Assembly: GCA_900319075.1 (NCBI GenBank)
Contig: ONMZ01000008.1
Coordinates: 1-64,000, forward strand
Source of the DNA: an uncultured Eubacteriales bacterium
GTDB lineage: Bacteria > Bacillota > Clostridia > Oscillospirales > Ruminococcaceae
DNA length: 64,000 bases
Reading direction: 5' to 3'
Shown here: piece by piece, positions 25,944 to 34,091 of the stretch
How positions within the stretch are numbered: the first letter of the stretch is position 1
How the letters are laid out: every line of letters begins with the position of its first letter
Program-made: the position numbers and the translations under genes
The notes under the pieces: generated by a model
What the model saw: only the letters and a program-made list of their open reading frames with translations
Databases searched by the model: none
Told to the model about the DNA's origin: nothing

Positions 25944-26492
25944 TTAAAGCAGGTATTTACGCAGAGGTCCGGGAAGGGAGCTTTTATATATCTCTGCGAT
26001 CTTTTCGGGTGATACATCATATTTTCCAAGCAGCCATTCACAAGTCAGGCTTACCGTACCAAGACAGTAGACCCGCACATACATCTCCTCCTGTGGTGAT
26101 AGCGTGCTTTTGCCTGTGGTTTCAAGTATATGCTTTTTCAGTGCATCAAAGTTTATATCCGCCATATATCGTATAAAAGATTCATGCCCCGAAGTATGCT
26201 TTAACAGATTGACAAGATAGCCCTGTTCTTTTTTGAACCATTTTGCTCCGTCGGTCAGGGATTTTTCCCATGTGTGGCCGTCTTTGCCGATCTTTCCCAT
26301 GATGTTGGATACACCTTTTGTATGATCCCAGGCGATCATATCATATTTATCCTTGAAATGCCTGTAAAATGTAGCAGGGGAGTACCCACAGTTATCGGTG
26401 ATATCCTGAATTGTGATCTTATCTATGCTTTTTGTCTGTGCCAGTTCCCGAAAGGACTCAGCGAGGATCTCTTTTGTTGTTTTTCTTTTCAT
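25944..26492 (-). CDS. TetR-family transcriptional regulator
   Basis: A 182-residue regulator. The N-terminal helix-turn-helix is clear (KSIDKITIQDITDNCGYSPATFYRHFKDKYDMI, quoted in part: NCGYSPATFYRHF). The C-terminal domain is of the TetR_C dimerisation type seen in DhaS-like proteins (EWLLGKYDVSPEKIAEI). The ligand is unknown. It is transcribed alone toward the OhrR operon; its promoter overlaps palindromes that may be its own operators. Confidence 0.85.
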   Translation of the reverse strand: MKRKTTKEILAESFRELAQTKSIDKITIQDITDNCGYSPATFYRHFKDKYDMIAWDHTKGVSNIMGKIGKDGHTWEKSLTDGAKWFKKEQGYLVNLLKHTSGHESFIRYMADINFDALKKHILETTGKSTLSPQEEMYVRVYCLGTVSLTCEWLLGKYDVSPEKIAEIYKSSLPGPLRKYLL

Positions 26493-26534
26493 ATATTCCC
26501 CTTTTTGAGCTTTTTAAATTGATTTATTGTCTGC

Positions 26535-26610
26535 ATGATATCATAAACCCGGACACTTGTCAAGTAAAATTCGGTTTAGATCAAATAAAAATACCGAGCA
26601 CTCAGTGAGT
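26535..26610 (-). promoter_or_regulatory. tetR promoter with palindromic operators
   Basis: TTGACA (26563-26558) and TATCAT (26540-26535) are 17 bases apart on the minus strand. Three palindromes surround them: ATGATATCAT over the -10, ACTTGTCAAGT over the -35 and ACTCAGTGAGT at 26600-26610. These suit autoregulation by a TetR dimer. Confidence 0.5.
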
Positions 26611-26685
26611 CAAGTGGTTTTGCTTACCTTATTATTTCATATACTATCTCCTGCGCTAAAATAATACACATAACACAAATAAAGA

Positions 26686-26728
26686 AAATCGCCTATCTGC
26701 GTTATATAACGCAAACAAGCGATCTTTG
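26686..26728 (-). terminator. Terminator of the tRNA cluster
   Basis: A long stem with inner arms GCGTTATATAACGC and outer AAATCGC/GCGATCTTT-like arms lies just after the tRNA-His gene in the direction of transcription. Confidence 0.6.
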
Positions 26729-26733
26729 AAAAA

Positions 26734-26810
26734 GGGTGAGTAGAGAGATTTGAACTCTCGGTCTTCAGAGCCACAATCTGACGCGTTAGGCCAGCTACGC
26801 TATACCCACC
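26734..26810 (-). tRNA. tRNA-His (GTG)
   Basis: A 77-base cloverleaf on the minus strand. The anticodon stem TCAGA/TCTGA encloses TTGTGGC (anticodon GTG), the T-loop is TTCAAAT, and an extra 5' G opposite a C is the tRNA-His identity feature. Confidence 0.95.
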
Positions 26811-26842
26811 ATAAAAATAATACCTGAACAAGTCAGGCAAAA

Positions 26843-26916
<74 letters not shown>

Positions 26917-26973
26917 ATACATCAGCATAAAAAATGCACTGCGGAGTAACCGGAAGTGCAAGCTTTTGCTTAA

Positions 26974-27044
26974 AGCGGGTGATGAGAATCGAACTCACAT
27001 GACCAGCTTGGAAGGCTGGGGTTCTACCACTGAACTACACCCGC
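26974..27044 (-). tRNA. tRNA-Gly (TCC)
   Basis: A 71-base cloverleaf. GCGGGTG pairs with CACCCGC, and the anticodon loop CTTCCAA gives TCC. It is the first tRNA of the three-gene cluster. Confidence 0.95.
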
Positions 27045-27086
27045 AAAAAGATCGTATTTCAGGCATTGCCTCAATCGACGCTATTT

Positions 27087-27115
27087 ATTATAGCACACAC
27101 GCCTTTATTTGTCAA
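27087..27115 (-). promoter_or_regulatory. Sigma-A promoter of the tRNA cluster
   Basis: On the minus strand TTGACA and TATAAT are exactly 17 bases apart, about 43 bases before tRNA-Gly. Confidence 0.85.
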
Positions 27116-27148
27116 GCACTTTTTACCTATTTTCAACTATTAACAAAA

Positions 27149-27184
27149 AGTTCATCATAACCGGGGGATAAGTTGTGATGAACT
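27149..27184. terminator. Terminator of the DUF5685-DnaJ operon
   Basis: Nine-base arms AGTTCATCA and TGATGAACT, with T runs on both sides, lie directly at the stop codon of the membrane-protein gene. Confidence 0.75.
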
Positions 27185-27185
27185 C

Positions 27186-27740
27186 TTATTTTTTCCTAAG
27201 TATCTTTTTTCTGAACCAGTTGACATAAAGATCTATCATCTGGGTCAGGGCGATCTCATACAGCATAAAAAAGAAGTTTGCCGCCAGCCAGAGAACAAGT
27301 ATGGCATATTTCCCGAACTTCTCCATTCCGTCCATCATATCCTGTGATACAAAGATCTTTGTGAAGAGAATAAAGAATAATAACATGGCCACGTTGAACA
27401 CCAGGAATTTGATCAGCCAGCGTGTGAATTTGCTTAACCTGCTGTTGTCAAGTCCGAATTTGAGTATCGGATAGTATCCCATAAATATTATGAACAGCGC
27501 CGAAGCTTGTATATTCGGGGTGATGAGAGGACAAAGCAAAGCCACGGCCACATACGTTGCGATCGCCCAGTTCCGGTCCACCTCAACTATCATGACCACC
27601 ATCAGAAAGCCCGCAAAGGTGGGGATAGCGTAGTCCAGCATGGGCAGAAATCCCGAAAAGAACATTGAAAGCAGACAAACTGCACTGATAATTCCTCCCA
27701 GAGCCACCTTGAAGCTTATCTTTTTTTTCTTTTTTTCCAT
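27186..27740 (-). CDS. Polytopic membrane protein, ECF S-component-like
   Basis: A 184-residue protein with about five hydrophobic helices (KVALGGIISAVCLLSMFFSGF, FAGFLMVVMIVEV, ASALFIIFMGYYPILKFGLD and two later ones). The ALGGIISAVCL start resembles small substrate-binding components of ECF importers, but no ligand signature is evident. It is the third gene of the DUF5685-DnaJ operon. The function is unknown. Confidence 0.65.
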   Translation of the reverse strand: MEKKKKKISFKVALGGIISAVCLLSMFFSGFLPMLDYAIPTFAGFLMVVMIVEVDRNWAIATYVAVALLCPLITPNIQASALFIIFMGYYPILKFGLDNSRLSKFTRWLIKFLVFNVAMLLFFILFTKIFVSQDMMDGMEKFGKYAILVLWLAANFFFMLYEIALTQMIDLYVNWFRKKILRKK

Positions 27741-27798
27741 TTATGATTATCTCCGTTGATAATGTCCGTGTGAAGTGTTTTTTATCTGCAAAACTTCA

Positions 27799-28410
27799 TC
27801 AGCAGCAGGGGATAAGGTCGCCGCCCATACATTCACAGCAGGAATCAAGGCATATAAGGTCACAGCAGCAGTTCATTGCATCTGCGTTTTTGTTGCGGTA
27901 TGCACCGCCCATAGGATCCCCGGCCATGGAGCCTGTGCGCTGTGAATTGAGCTGGTTGAGCGCAGCGGTATATTCTGCATTTCCCGGATTGATGGAGGCT
28001 GCACGGCTGAAATTTTCATAAGCCTCGTTGAACCATCCACGTTTGTAGCAAACCGACCCCTTGAGGAAGTACCATTCCGCATCACGCATGGTCGGATCAA
28101 CTGCCGACAGCATATTATCTGCCTGTGTAATATTGCCCGACTGGATAAGATATCTGATCTGCTGGCTGTCAAAATGTGTGCTTGCAGAATATCTGCTGGA
28201 AGCCTCGCTGTTTCTGATGTTATTGATTATCTCATCGTAAGCCTGATTGACCTCGGACATTTTTTCGGCGGCAACGTCCTTCAGGGGGTTGTTTTCATAT
28301 TGGTCAGGATGATATTTTTTTACAAGCTCCTTGTAAGCCGCCTTGACCTCTTCTTCTGTGGCGCTTCTTTGAACGCCAAGTACAACGTATGGGTCTTTTC
28401 CGTTTGTCAT
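27799..28410 (-). CDS. J-domain protein with TPR-like and cysteine-rich parts
   Basis: A 203-residue protein. Residues 5-65 are a J domain with the HPD motif (KKYHPDQYENN), which stimulates DnaK ATPase. Residues about 85-155 contain helical repeats of TPR type (AEWYFLKGSVCYKRGWFNEAYENFSRA). The tail is very cysteine-rich (MNCCCDLICLDSCCECMGG), suggesting metal binding. It overlaps the DUF5685 gene by ATGA, a pairing seen in several Clostridia. It is not the general DnaJ, since zinc-finger and C-terminal domains are absent. Confidence 0.85.
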   Translation of the reverse strand: MTNGKDPYVVLGVQRSATEEEVKAAYKELVKKYHPDQYENNPLKDVAAEKMSEVNQAYDEIINNIRNSEASSRYSASTHFDSQQIRYLIQSGNITQADNMLSAVDPTMRDAEWYFLKGSVCYKRGWFNEAYENFSRAASINPGNAEYTAALNQLNSQRTGSMAGDPMGGAYRNKNADAMNCCCDLICLDSCCECMGGDLIPCC

Positions 28411-29321
28411 ATAACTGCCTTTCCTTTCTTAGGTTTATTTCTTTTGTTGAATTTCTCTTCTTTAACAAGACTATATGTGTTTTTAAGTCCGAGATAAATT
28501 ATATTGTCAAGAATATCTCTGAACCGTTTAAGCCCAAGAGCATAGTAGCTTTCCGCCAGAACTCCCAAAGACATATTGACCGTCCAGTCGCAAAACTGTT
28601 TCACCTCACCGGGTACCTTTCCCTTGTCTGTGAGCCCGATGCCCCTTTGCTGCATATAGATCCTCAGTGGGTTGTAGTTATCCTGCTGAATATCGTCTTT
28701 AAGGTCGTCAAGAGCATCGGTAACATAAATGTACCGCCCAAGACAGTAACCAAACCGCCTCAGCAGCTCTCTTTCTCTGCTGTTTCTTCCAATGCCCTCA
28801 AAAACCGCCTGCATCATAAGCGCAGTAGGCTCGCAGGCTGCATCTATCCCGGCAGTCTTTTCCTTTTCGATCTTGTTTTGCAGCTTCATAGCCTGGGCAA
28901 TTTTTTTGCTTATTTCACAGTGTGCAGCACAGGCTTTTTTGTACGGCTTTTTGAAAAAGGGCAACGCAAGAGCTGATAACAGCTTTTTTCCAAAACCTTT
29001 GTCGGAAAAGTCGTCCCTGAGTTTGTGGTATGTAAGCAGAACCGATATGTCGGAGGCATAAGAAAGATCGTTCTCACAGCCTGCACACATGGTTTTTTTC
29101 CAGGGGTGAGCGATGCATCTTTCGCTTTTTTCAATAAGCTTTCTTCCGTGTACGGAAAGGTCCATCAGCGCCAGAAACGCTGCATCATAGGATAAGGTGA
29201 AGCGGGTAAAAAAACCGAAGCGCCGGTGCATATCCTTGCATATCCCGCAATATATGCTGCGGTATATCTCAAATTCGTACACACGCATATAAGGCTTGTA
29301 CCCACGGATATACCCGAACAT
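28407..29321 (-). CDS. DUF5685-family protein
   Basis: A 304-residue protein matching the family I know as DUF5685: start MFGYIRGYKPYMRVYEFE, cysteine pairs in YCGICKDM and CAGCEND, and an aspartate-rich helix YVTDALDDLKDD near residue 205 reminiscent of prenyl-synthase-like helical folds. No activity is established. The frame opens further upstream at 29345, but GGGGGGTGGAGG immediately precedes ATG 29321. It leads the operon with DnaJ-like and membrane genes. Confidence 0.8.
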   Translation of the reverse strand: MFGYIRGYKPYMRVYEFEIYRSIYCGICKDMHRRFGFFTRFTLSYDAAFLALMDLSVHGRKLIEKSERCIAHPWKKTMCAGCENDLSYASDISVLLTYHKLRDDFSDKGFGKKLLSALALPFFKKPYKKACAAHCEISKKIAQAMKLQNKIEKEKTAGIDAACEPTALMMQAVFEGIGRNSRERELLRRFGYCLGRYIYVTDALDDLKDDIQQDNYNPLRIYMQQRGIGLTDKGKVPGEVKQFCDWTVNMSLGVLAESYYALGLKRFRDILDNIIYLGLKNTYSLVKEEKFNKRNKPKKGKAVI

Positions 29322-29359
29322 ATCCTCCACCCCCCTTGTACACATTCAAACACCTTTAT

Positions 29360-29389
29360 ATTATACAACGTTTACATATCTTTTGTCAA
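29360..29389 (-). promoter_or_regulatory. Sigma-A promoter of the DUF5685 operon
   Basis: TTGACA and TATAAT on the minus strand with an 18-base spacer, about 40 bases before the start codon. Confidence 0.7.
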
Positions 29390-29395
29390 CACCTG

Positions 29396-29430
29396 AAAAA
29401 GTCCCTGCAAAGCTGTTTTTGCAGGGACCT
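29396..29430 (-). terminator. Terminator of the GH16 gene
   Basis: Arms GTCCCTGCAA and TTGCAGGGAC with a T run on the minus-strand side, 30 bases after the stop codon. Confidence 0.8.
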
Positions 29431-29461
29431 GATGGGATATTTCTTTTTTTAGCCGGCTCTC

Positions 29462-30862
29462 TTACTTTATTTCCTCGACCCTCACATTTGAGATGTGGAT
29501 AGTTGCCGTTGAACCGCACTTGCCCATGTTGAACTCAAGTCTTCCGTTAGGATCGGTCTTTGAGTTCATATCAAACTCATATGTGAACTTCTGTTTTTCC
29601 TTTGTAAGCTTCAGCTTTGTGTCTTTAAGGTATCTTACCCAGCCGGCTGTTGGAGCAGATACGCAAACGATCATATCTCTTGGCTCATCTGCATATGCCT
29701 CAAAGGTCGCCCGGTACTTCTTGCCCTTTATCATAGGCAGTTCGGGCTGTACAAGCTGTACAGAATACTCCTCTGTGCCTTCCTTGCTGGATGTGATAAC
29801 GATCTCGTTGTTCTCGATCTTTGCGGCACCCTCACCGCCGTTGAAAAGCAGGAACTTCCAGTTTTTATCGTCGGTGAGATCCTCAGCTTCCGCAAAGTTG
29901 CCGTTATAGATGTAATTTCCGTCCTCAAGAGCCTTTCGCATAACGACTTCCGGCTTCTTTACATTTTTATCGTAGTTTGGCTTCTGATATACTCTGACGT
30001 AGTCTATCTCAAATTCTGCTTTATCAAAGTTTGTGTCTGCATCCGGGTTGCCCGGCCAGTCTCCGCCCACCGCAAGGTTCATCTGAACGAAGAAAGGCTG
30101 ATCGAATGGAGCAGGATAAGGCTTGTCGTCCTCACCCTCAACTGCGGTGAACCAGTCGTTTACCTTGAGGTATTCGTGACCGTCAATATACCATCTTATC
30201 TCGCCCGGTTCCCATTCAACAGAAAACTCGTGGAACTCTTTTTCAAAATCGCTTTCGATAAGCTTGTATGTCTGCTGCTGTTCGGAATGAGGCTCTCCGT
30301 AATGGATTGTGCCGTATGCGGTCGAAACATCGTTGCCCAGCACCTCCATAATATCTATCTCTCCGCATTTAGGCCACTGACCATAGTGCTGTTCGTCCTT
30401 TGGCATCATCCAAAGTGCAGGCCATAAACCCTTTCCGAAGGGTACCTTTGCGCTGATGGATACCTTGCCGTATGTAAAGTCTTTCTTGTTTTGTGACTTT
30501 ATCTTTCCTGAGGTGTAGTAGTCCTTGCCGTCTTTTTGTGACTTGATCGCTTTGAGAATGACCTTGCCGTCCTTTACAAAAACATTGTCTGTGGACGTGG
30601 TGTATTCCTGAAGTTCGTTGTTTGTCCAGCCCGGCTCGTGGGGATCGTAGCTCCAGATGTCCTCGTTGAGCTTGTCTCCGTCAAATTCGTCGCTCCACAA
30701 GATCTCGTATCCGTCAAGCTTTGGTGTCTCGGTCTTGTTTTGTGATGAGCTGGATGAACCGGACGAAGAGCTGTCGCCGTCAGAGCTTGAGCTGCCGCAT
30801 GAAGCCATTGAAAGAGCCATTGTGCACGCAACGATCAGGGAAAGCAGTTTTTTGCTTTTCAT
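29462..30862 (-). CDS. GH16 beta-glucanase lipoprotein with CBM
   Basis: A 466-residue surface lipoprotein: signal peptide, lipobox ending at Cys 22, a Ser/Gly-rich linker to about residue 43, and a GH16 domain of about 250 residues. The catalytic motif EIDIME lies at residues 168-173 (nucleophile Glu 168, acid/base Glu 173); LWPALWMMP and WYIDG are also typical. The C-terminal 140 residues look like a CBM4/9-type carbohydrate-binding module. It most likely cleaves beta-1,3 or mixed-linkage glucans at the cell surface. It is transcribed alone, divergent from an AraC gene that could regulate it. Confidence 0.92.
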   Translation of the reverse strand: MKSKKLLSLIVACTMALSMASCGSSSSDGDSSSSGSSSSSQNKTETPKLDGYEILWSDEFDGDKLNEDIWSYDPHEPGWTNNELQEYTTSTDNVFVKDGKVILKAIKSQKDGKDYYTSGKIKSQNKKDFTYGKVSISAKVPFGKGLWPALWMMPKDEQHYGQWPKCGEIDIMEVLGNDVSTAYGTIHYGEPHSEQQQTYKLIESDFEKEFHEFSVEWEPGEIRWYIDGHEYLKVNDWFTAVEGEDDKPYPAPFDQPFFVQMNLAVGGDWPGNPDADTNFDKAEFEIDYVRVYQKPNYDKNVKKPEVVMRKALEDGNYIYNGNFAEAEDLTDDKNWKFLLFNGGEGAAKIENNEIVITSSKEGTEEYSVQLVQPELPMIKGKKYRATFEAYADEPRDMIVCVSAPTAGWVRYLKDTKLKLTKEKQKFTYEFDMNSKTDPNGRLEFNMGKCGSTATIHISNVRVEEIK

Positions 30863-30949
30863 ATCTTATAACCTCCATGTCAATACTGTTTCAACTTTTT
30901 TCTTTAGTGTTATTGTATTATATGCATAAAAATAATTATATAAAAATCG

Positions 30950-30978
30950 TTGCTTTTTTATAATAATTATGCTATAAT
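30950..30978 (+). promoter_or_regulatory. Sigma-A promoter of the second AraC gene
   Basis: TTGCTT and TATAAT with a 17-base spacer, about 35 bases before ATG 31013. Confidence 0.6.
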
Positions 30979-31012
30979 ACCGGGTGTAAACTATATAAAC
31001 GGAGGGATAAAA

Positions 31013-31774
31013 ATGGCTTTGAATATAGATAAGGAACTTACCGTGCGTGAATATGCTCTTAGGGAAAACTCTGACTACCATGCGCCTTATATCCCCGAGT
31101 TTGACTTTTACTATGCTGTAAAAAACGGCGAAGTTGAAAAGGTCTCAAAGCTTTGTGCAGAAGACTTTGATAAAAAAGGGGGCTTTGGAAAGCTTTGTGA
31201 GGACAAGCTCCAGAACCTTAAATATCACTTTGCCATAACCGCCGCTATGGTCGCAAGGTACTGTATAGAGGCAGGTATGGAACACGAAACTGCATACAGT
31301 CTCAGCGACCTTTATATTCAAAGCTGTGACCGGTGCACCACACCTCGTGAGATATCCGGTCTGCACCGTAATATGTGCATGGATTATACCAAGCGTATGA
31401 ATGATCTGCGTAAGGATAGGGTATATTCAAAACAGATAGTTTTGTGTATCAACTATATATATAATAACCTGCATAAAAAAGTAAGCACCGCTGAGCTTGC
31501 ACAGCATACCGGTCTGAGCCGAAGCTATCTATCACGGCTATTTAAGAAAGAAACAGGGGAGAGCATAACCGATTATATCATAAGGCGCAAGATAGGAGCC
31601 GCAAAGAATATGTTAAAATACTCCTCCTATTCTCTGTCACAGATATCCGAGACCCTGGCGTTTTCCTGCCAGAGCTATTTTACAAAGATCTTTAAAGACT
31701 GCGAGGGTGTAACACCCAAAAAATACAGAGATATGTTTTCGTTTAATACGGAAATATCCCACAAAAGCAGATAA
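31013..31774 (+). CDS. AraC-family regulator, paralogue of the 17.7-kb gene
   Basis: A 253-residue regulator with a C-terminal AraC DNA-binding domain (LAQHTGLSRSYLSRLFKKE and ETLAFSCQSYFTKIFKD, then TPKKYRDM) and the same helical N-domain as the gene at 17670 (HFAITAAMVARYCIEAGME, AYSLSDLYIQ). It is divergent from the GH16 glucanase gene, so control of glucan use is a reasonable guess. ATG 31013 follows GGAGGG. The longer upstream frame runs through the promoter and is rejected. Confidence 0.85.
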   Translation: MALNIDKELTVREYALRENSDYHAPYIPEFDFYYAVKNGEVEKVSKLCAEDFDKKGGFGKLCEDKLQNLKYHFAITAAMVARYCIEAGMEHETAYSLSDLYIQSCDRCTTPREISGLHRNMCMDYTKRMNDLRKDRVYSKQIVLCINYIYNNLHKKVSTAELAQHTGLSRSYLSRLFKKETGESITDYIIRRKIGAAKNMLKYSSYSLSQISETLAFSCQSYFTKIFKDCEGVTPKKYRDMFSFNTEISHKSR

Positions 31775-31798
31775 TAAATAATGTAAGAGGTCGATATT

Positions 31799-32500
31799 AT
31801 GGAAGAAAGATTTGAACGCCTGCAAATGCTTTATTCCCGGCAGGGAATAGAAAAACTGAAAAATGCTAAGATCGCTGTGTTCGGCGTAGGGGGCGTAGGG
31901 GGATATGTTGTGGAAGCCCTGGCAAGGAGCGCCGTAGGCAGAATAGATATATTTGACAATGATACAGTGGCACCGTCAAATCTCAACAGACAGATAATAG
32001 CTGTCACAGAGACTATCGGTATGAAAAAAACAGATGCAGCTGCGCTGCGTGTGAAAAGTATCGCACCTGACTGTGACGTGCGTGGCTTTGATCTGTTTTA
32101 TGCCCCGGACAATGCTGACAGCGTTGATCTTTCACAGTATGATTATGTGGTCGATGCTGTGGACTTTGTCCCTGCAAAGATCGAGCTTGCTGTAAGGTGC
32201 GAAAAACTCGGTGTGCCGCATATTTCTGCTATGGGCGCAGGGAATAAGCTTTTTCCTCAGCTGCTTGAAGTGGCTGATATATATAAAACTTCTGTCTGCC
32301 CCCTGGCAAGGGTCATGAGAAGAGAATTGAAAAAACGTGGAGTTAAAAAGCTCCTTTGCGTTTATTCCAAAGAGGAGCCTGTAAAAACAGCCCCCAAGGA
32401 TGGGGAAAAGCTCTGTCCCGGAAGCAATGCCTTCGTCCCTCCCACAGCAGGTCTTATCATCGCCTCTCAGGTCGTTAATTTTATAACAAAGGGCATTTAA
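31799..32500 (+). CDS. tcdA: tRNA threonylcarbamoyladenosine dehydratase
   Basis: A 233-residue E1-like (ThiF fold) enzyme that uses ATP to cyclise N6-threonylcarbamoyladenosine at position 37 of tRNAs. VFGVGGVGGYVVEALARS is the nucleotide-binding loop, DNDTVAPSNLNRQ the adenylation signature and VDAVDFVPAK the following strand. Length and end match TcdA. It follows the AraC gene by 24 bases and may be co-transcribed. Confidence 0.9.
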   Translation: MEERFERLQMLYSRQGIEKLKNAKIAVFGVGGVGGYVVEALARSAVGRIDIFDNDTVAPSNLNRQIIAVTETIGMKKTDAAALRVKSIAPDCDVRGFDLFYAPDNADSVDLSQYDYVVDAVDFVPAKIELAVRCEKLGVPHISAMGAGNKLFPQLLEVADIYKTSVCPLARVMRRELKKRGVKKLLCVYSKEEPVKTAPKDGEKLCPGSNAFVPPTAGLIIASQVVNFITKGI

Positions 32501-32520
32501 GGGCAATTTTCATAAAATAC

Positions 32521-32549
32521 TTGACAAAACTTAGTGCATAGTGTATAAT
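32521..32549 (+). promoter_or_regulatory. Sigma-A promoter of the NlpC/P60 gene
   Basis: Perfect TTGACA and TATAAT hexamers with a 17-base spacer. Confidence 0.88.
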
Positions 32550-32552
32550 AGG

Positions 32553-32579
32553 GTTACAAATGAGTTACAAAGTGTTACA
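32553..32579 (-). promoter_or_regulatory. WalR-like box at the NlpC/P60 transcription start
   Basis: Three TGTAAC hexamers on the minus strand lie at 32553-58, 32564-69 and 32574-79. The first two are separated by five bases, fitting the WalR consensus TGTWAH-N5-TGTWAH. The site overlaps the expected transcription start, a position that would repress. Confidence 0.55.
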
Positions 32580-32615
32580 ATTTGAATAATGTATTAACAG
32601 TTTGGAGAGTATTTT

Positions 32616-33965
32616 ATGCGAAAGTTACGATTTTTTAAAAGAGTTGTTGCGGCAGTAGCTGCTGTGGCAATATCTGTAACTGCTATCGGTTCTTATAACG
32701 ACAGCTTTGCGGATAAAGAATCTCTTATGACAGAGATGAGCAGCATCCAAAGCGAGCAGGCATCCGTTAATTCTAAGATATCCTCTGCCGACAGTGAACT
32801 TTCAAAAGAAAAGGATAACCTGGCAAGTATAAATAAGGACTACGCCCAGATCCGTGAAAAGGTTGAAAAGGTCCAGGGCGAGGCAAGCGAGCTTGAGAAG
32901 AAAATAGCAGATCTTGACGAGAAAATGCGTGATAATGAGCGTTCTATCGAAAGCAAGACACAGCAGATAAAGATCGAAACGGACGAGTTCATGAAGCGCA
33001 TAAGAGCAATGTATGTTGCAGGCGGTTCGGATACATATATGAACGTTCTTGCCGGCTCCGATGATTTTTACGATATCCTTATGAGACTTGAGCTTATGAA
33101 GAGAGTTGCTGCTCACGATAACGATCAGCTCGATAAGCTTATCGAGCAGAAAAAAGAGCTTGAGACACTTAAAAAACAGTACAGCGACCAGAGAAAAGAG
33201 CTGGATACTACCATGGTCAGCTACGGCGATAAGCTTAAAGAGCTTTCCGAGCAGGAAAAGAAGCTTGCTGATCTTCAGGCAGCGTCGGGAAATACTATAA
33301 ATAAGTTAGAGTCTGAAAAACAGAACCTTGTCTCAAAGGCAAATGATCTGGAGCAGAAGTATTCTCAGGTAAGTTCACAGCTTCTTACCACCACCACAAC
33401 AACCACTACTTCAGCAACTACAAAGCAGACTACTACCGCAAAGCCTCAGGCAACGACCACAAAGAAATCTACCGTTAAGACACAGGCTGCTCCCGCAACC
33501 CAGAGAACACAGGCTGTGACACAAAAGACACAGGCTACACAAAAGACCACCAAAAAAACACAGGCAACACAGCCTTCAACTCCCGCTTCAAGCAATGAAA
33601 AGATCAATAAGGTGATCTCTTATGCAAAGAGCAATGTTGGCGGCGCTTATGTCTGGGGAGGAGCGAGATACCGTGCAACTGACTGTTCCGGTCTTACCAT
33701 GCTGTCCTATGCACAGGTAGGTATAAGCCTTCCTCACTATGCACAGTCACAGGCTGCCTGCGGAAGAGCAGTAAGCTATAACCAGATGCAGCCGGGCGAT
33801 CTTATCACCTTTGGCAGTGCCTATAATGTATACCATGTGGCAATGTATATCGGAAACGGACTTATGGTCCATGCCGAGAATTCCAACACAGGAATAGTTA
33901 TCTCAAATGTATCATCATTCTCAAGATACAACCCGATCTACAATATAAGAAGAATAATCGGCTGA
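32616..33965 (+). CDS. Secreted NlpC/P60 peptidoglycan hydrolase with coiled coil
   Basis: A 449-residue secreted protein. A signal peptide (about 1-32) leads to a long coiled coil (about 35-255), a Thr/Lys/Gln linker (about 258-325) and a C-terminal NlpC/P60 domain with Cys 356 (TDCSGL), His 406 and His 418 as the catalytic set. This is the CwlO/PcsB plan: the coiled coil keeps the enzyme inactive until released, for example by FtsEX. It cuts D-Glu-diamino-acid bonds in wall peptides. It has a strong promoter, a WalR-like site and its own terminator. Confidence 0.9.
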   Translation: MRKLRFFKRVVAAVAAVAISVTAIGSYNDSFADKESLMTEMSSIQSEQASVNSKISSADSELSKEKDNLASINKDYAQIREKVEKVQGEASELEKKIADLDEKMRDNERSIESKTQQIKIETDEFMKRIRAMYVAGGSDTYMNVLAGSDDFYDILMRLELMKRVAAHDNDQLDKLIEQKKELETLKKQYSDQRKELDTTMVSYGDKLKELSEQEKKLADLQAASGNTINKLESEKQNLVSKANDLEQKYSQVSSQLLTTTTTTTTSATTKQTTTAKPQATTTKKSTVKTQAAPATQRTQAVTQKTQATQKTTKKTQATQPSTPASSNEKINKVISYAKSNVGGAYVWGGARYRATDCSGLTMLSYAQVGISLPHYAQSQAACGRAVSYNQMQPGDLITFGSAYNVYHVAMYIGNGLMVHAENSNTGIVISNVSSFSRYNPIYNIRRIIG

Positions 33966-33975
33966 TAATATTTTT

Positions 33976-34008
33976 AAGCTGCGGATACATTCTGCAGCTT
34001 ATTTTTTT
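33976..34008 (+). terminator. Terminator after the NlpC/P60 gene
   Basis: Arms AAGCTGC and GCAGCTT around an 11-base loop, followed by ATTTTTTT. Confidence 0.75.
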
Positions 34009-34013
34009 GCAAA

Positions 34014-34046
34014 TTGTATACCAAACAAGCTCACAGGGGTTGACAA
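34014..34046. promoter_or_regulatory. BirA-type biotin operator
   Basis: TTGTATACC and GGTTGACAA are separated by exactly 15 bases. The BirA consensus is TTGTTAACC-N15-GGTTAACAA, so the halves match 7/9 and 8/9. The right half overlaps the -35 of the bioY promoter. Confidence 0.78.
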
Positions 34047-34068
34047 TTTTAAAAGAGTGTGATACAAT
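34040..34068 (+). promoter_or_regulatory. Sigma-A promoter of bioY
   Basis: TTGACA and TACAAT with a 17-base spacer, overlapped by the BirA-type operator. Confidence 0.75.
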
Positions 34069-34091
34069 TGATCTGGAAGGAATGAGGAAAA

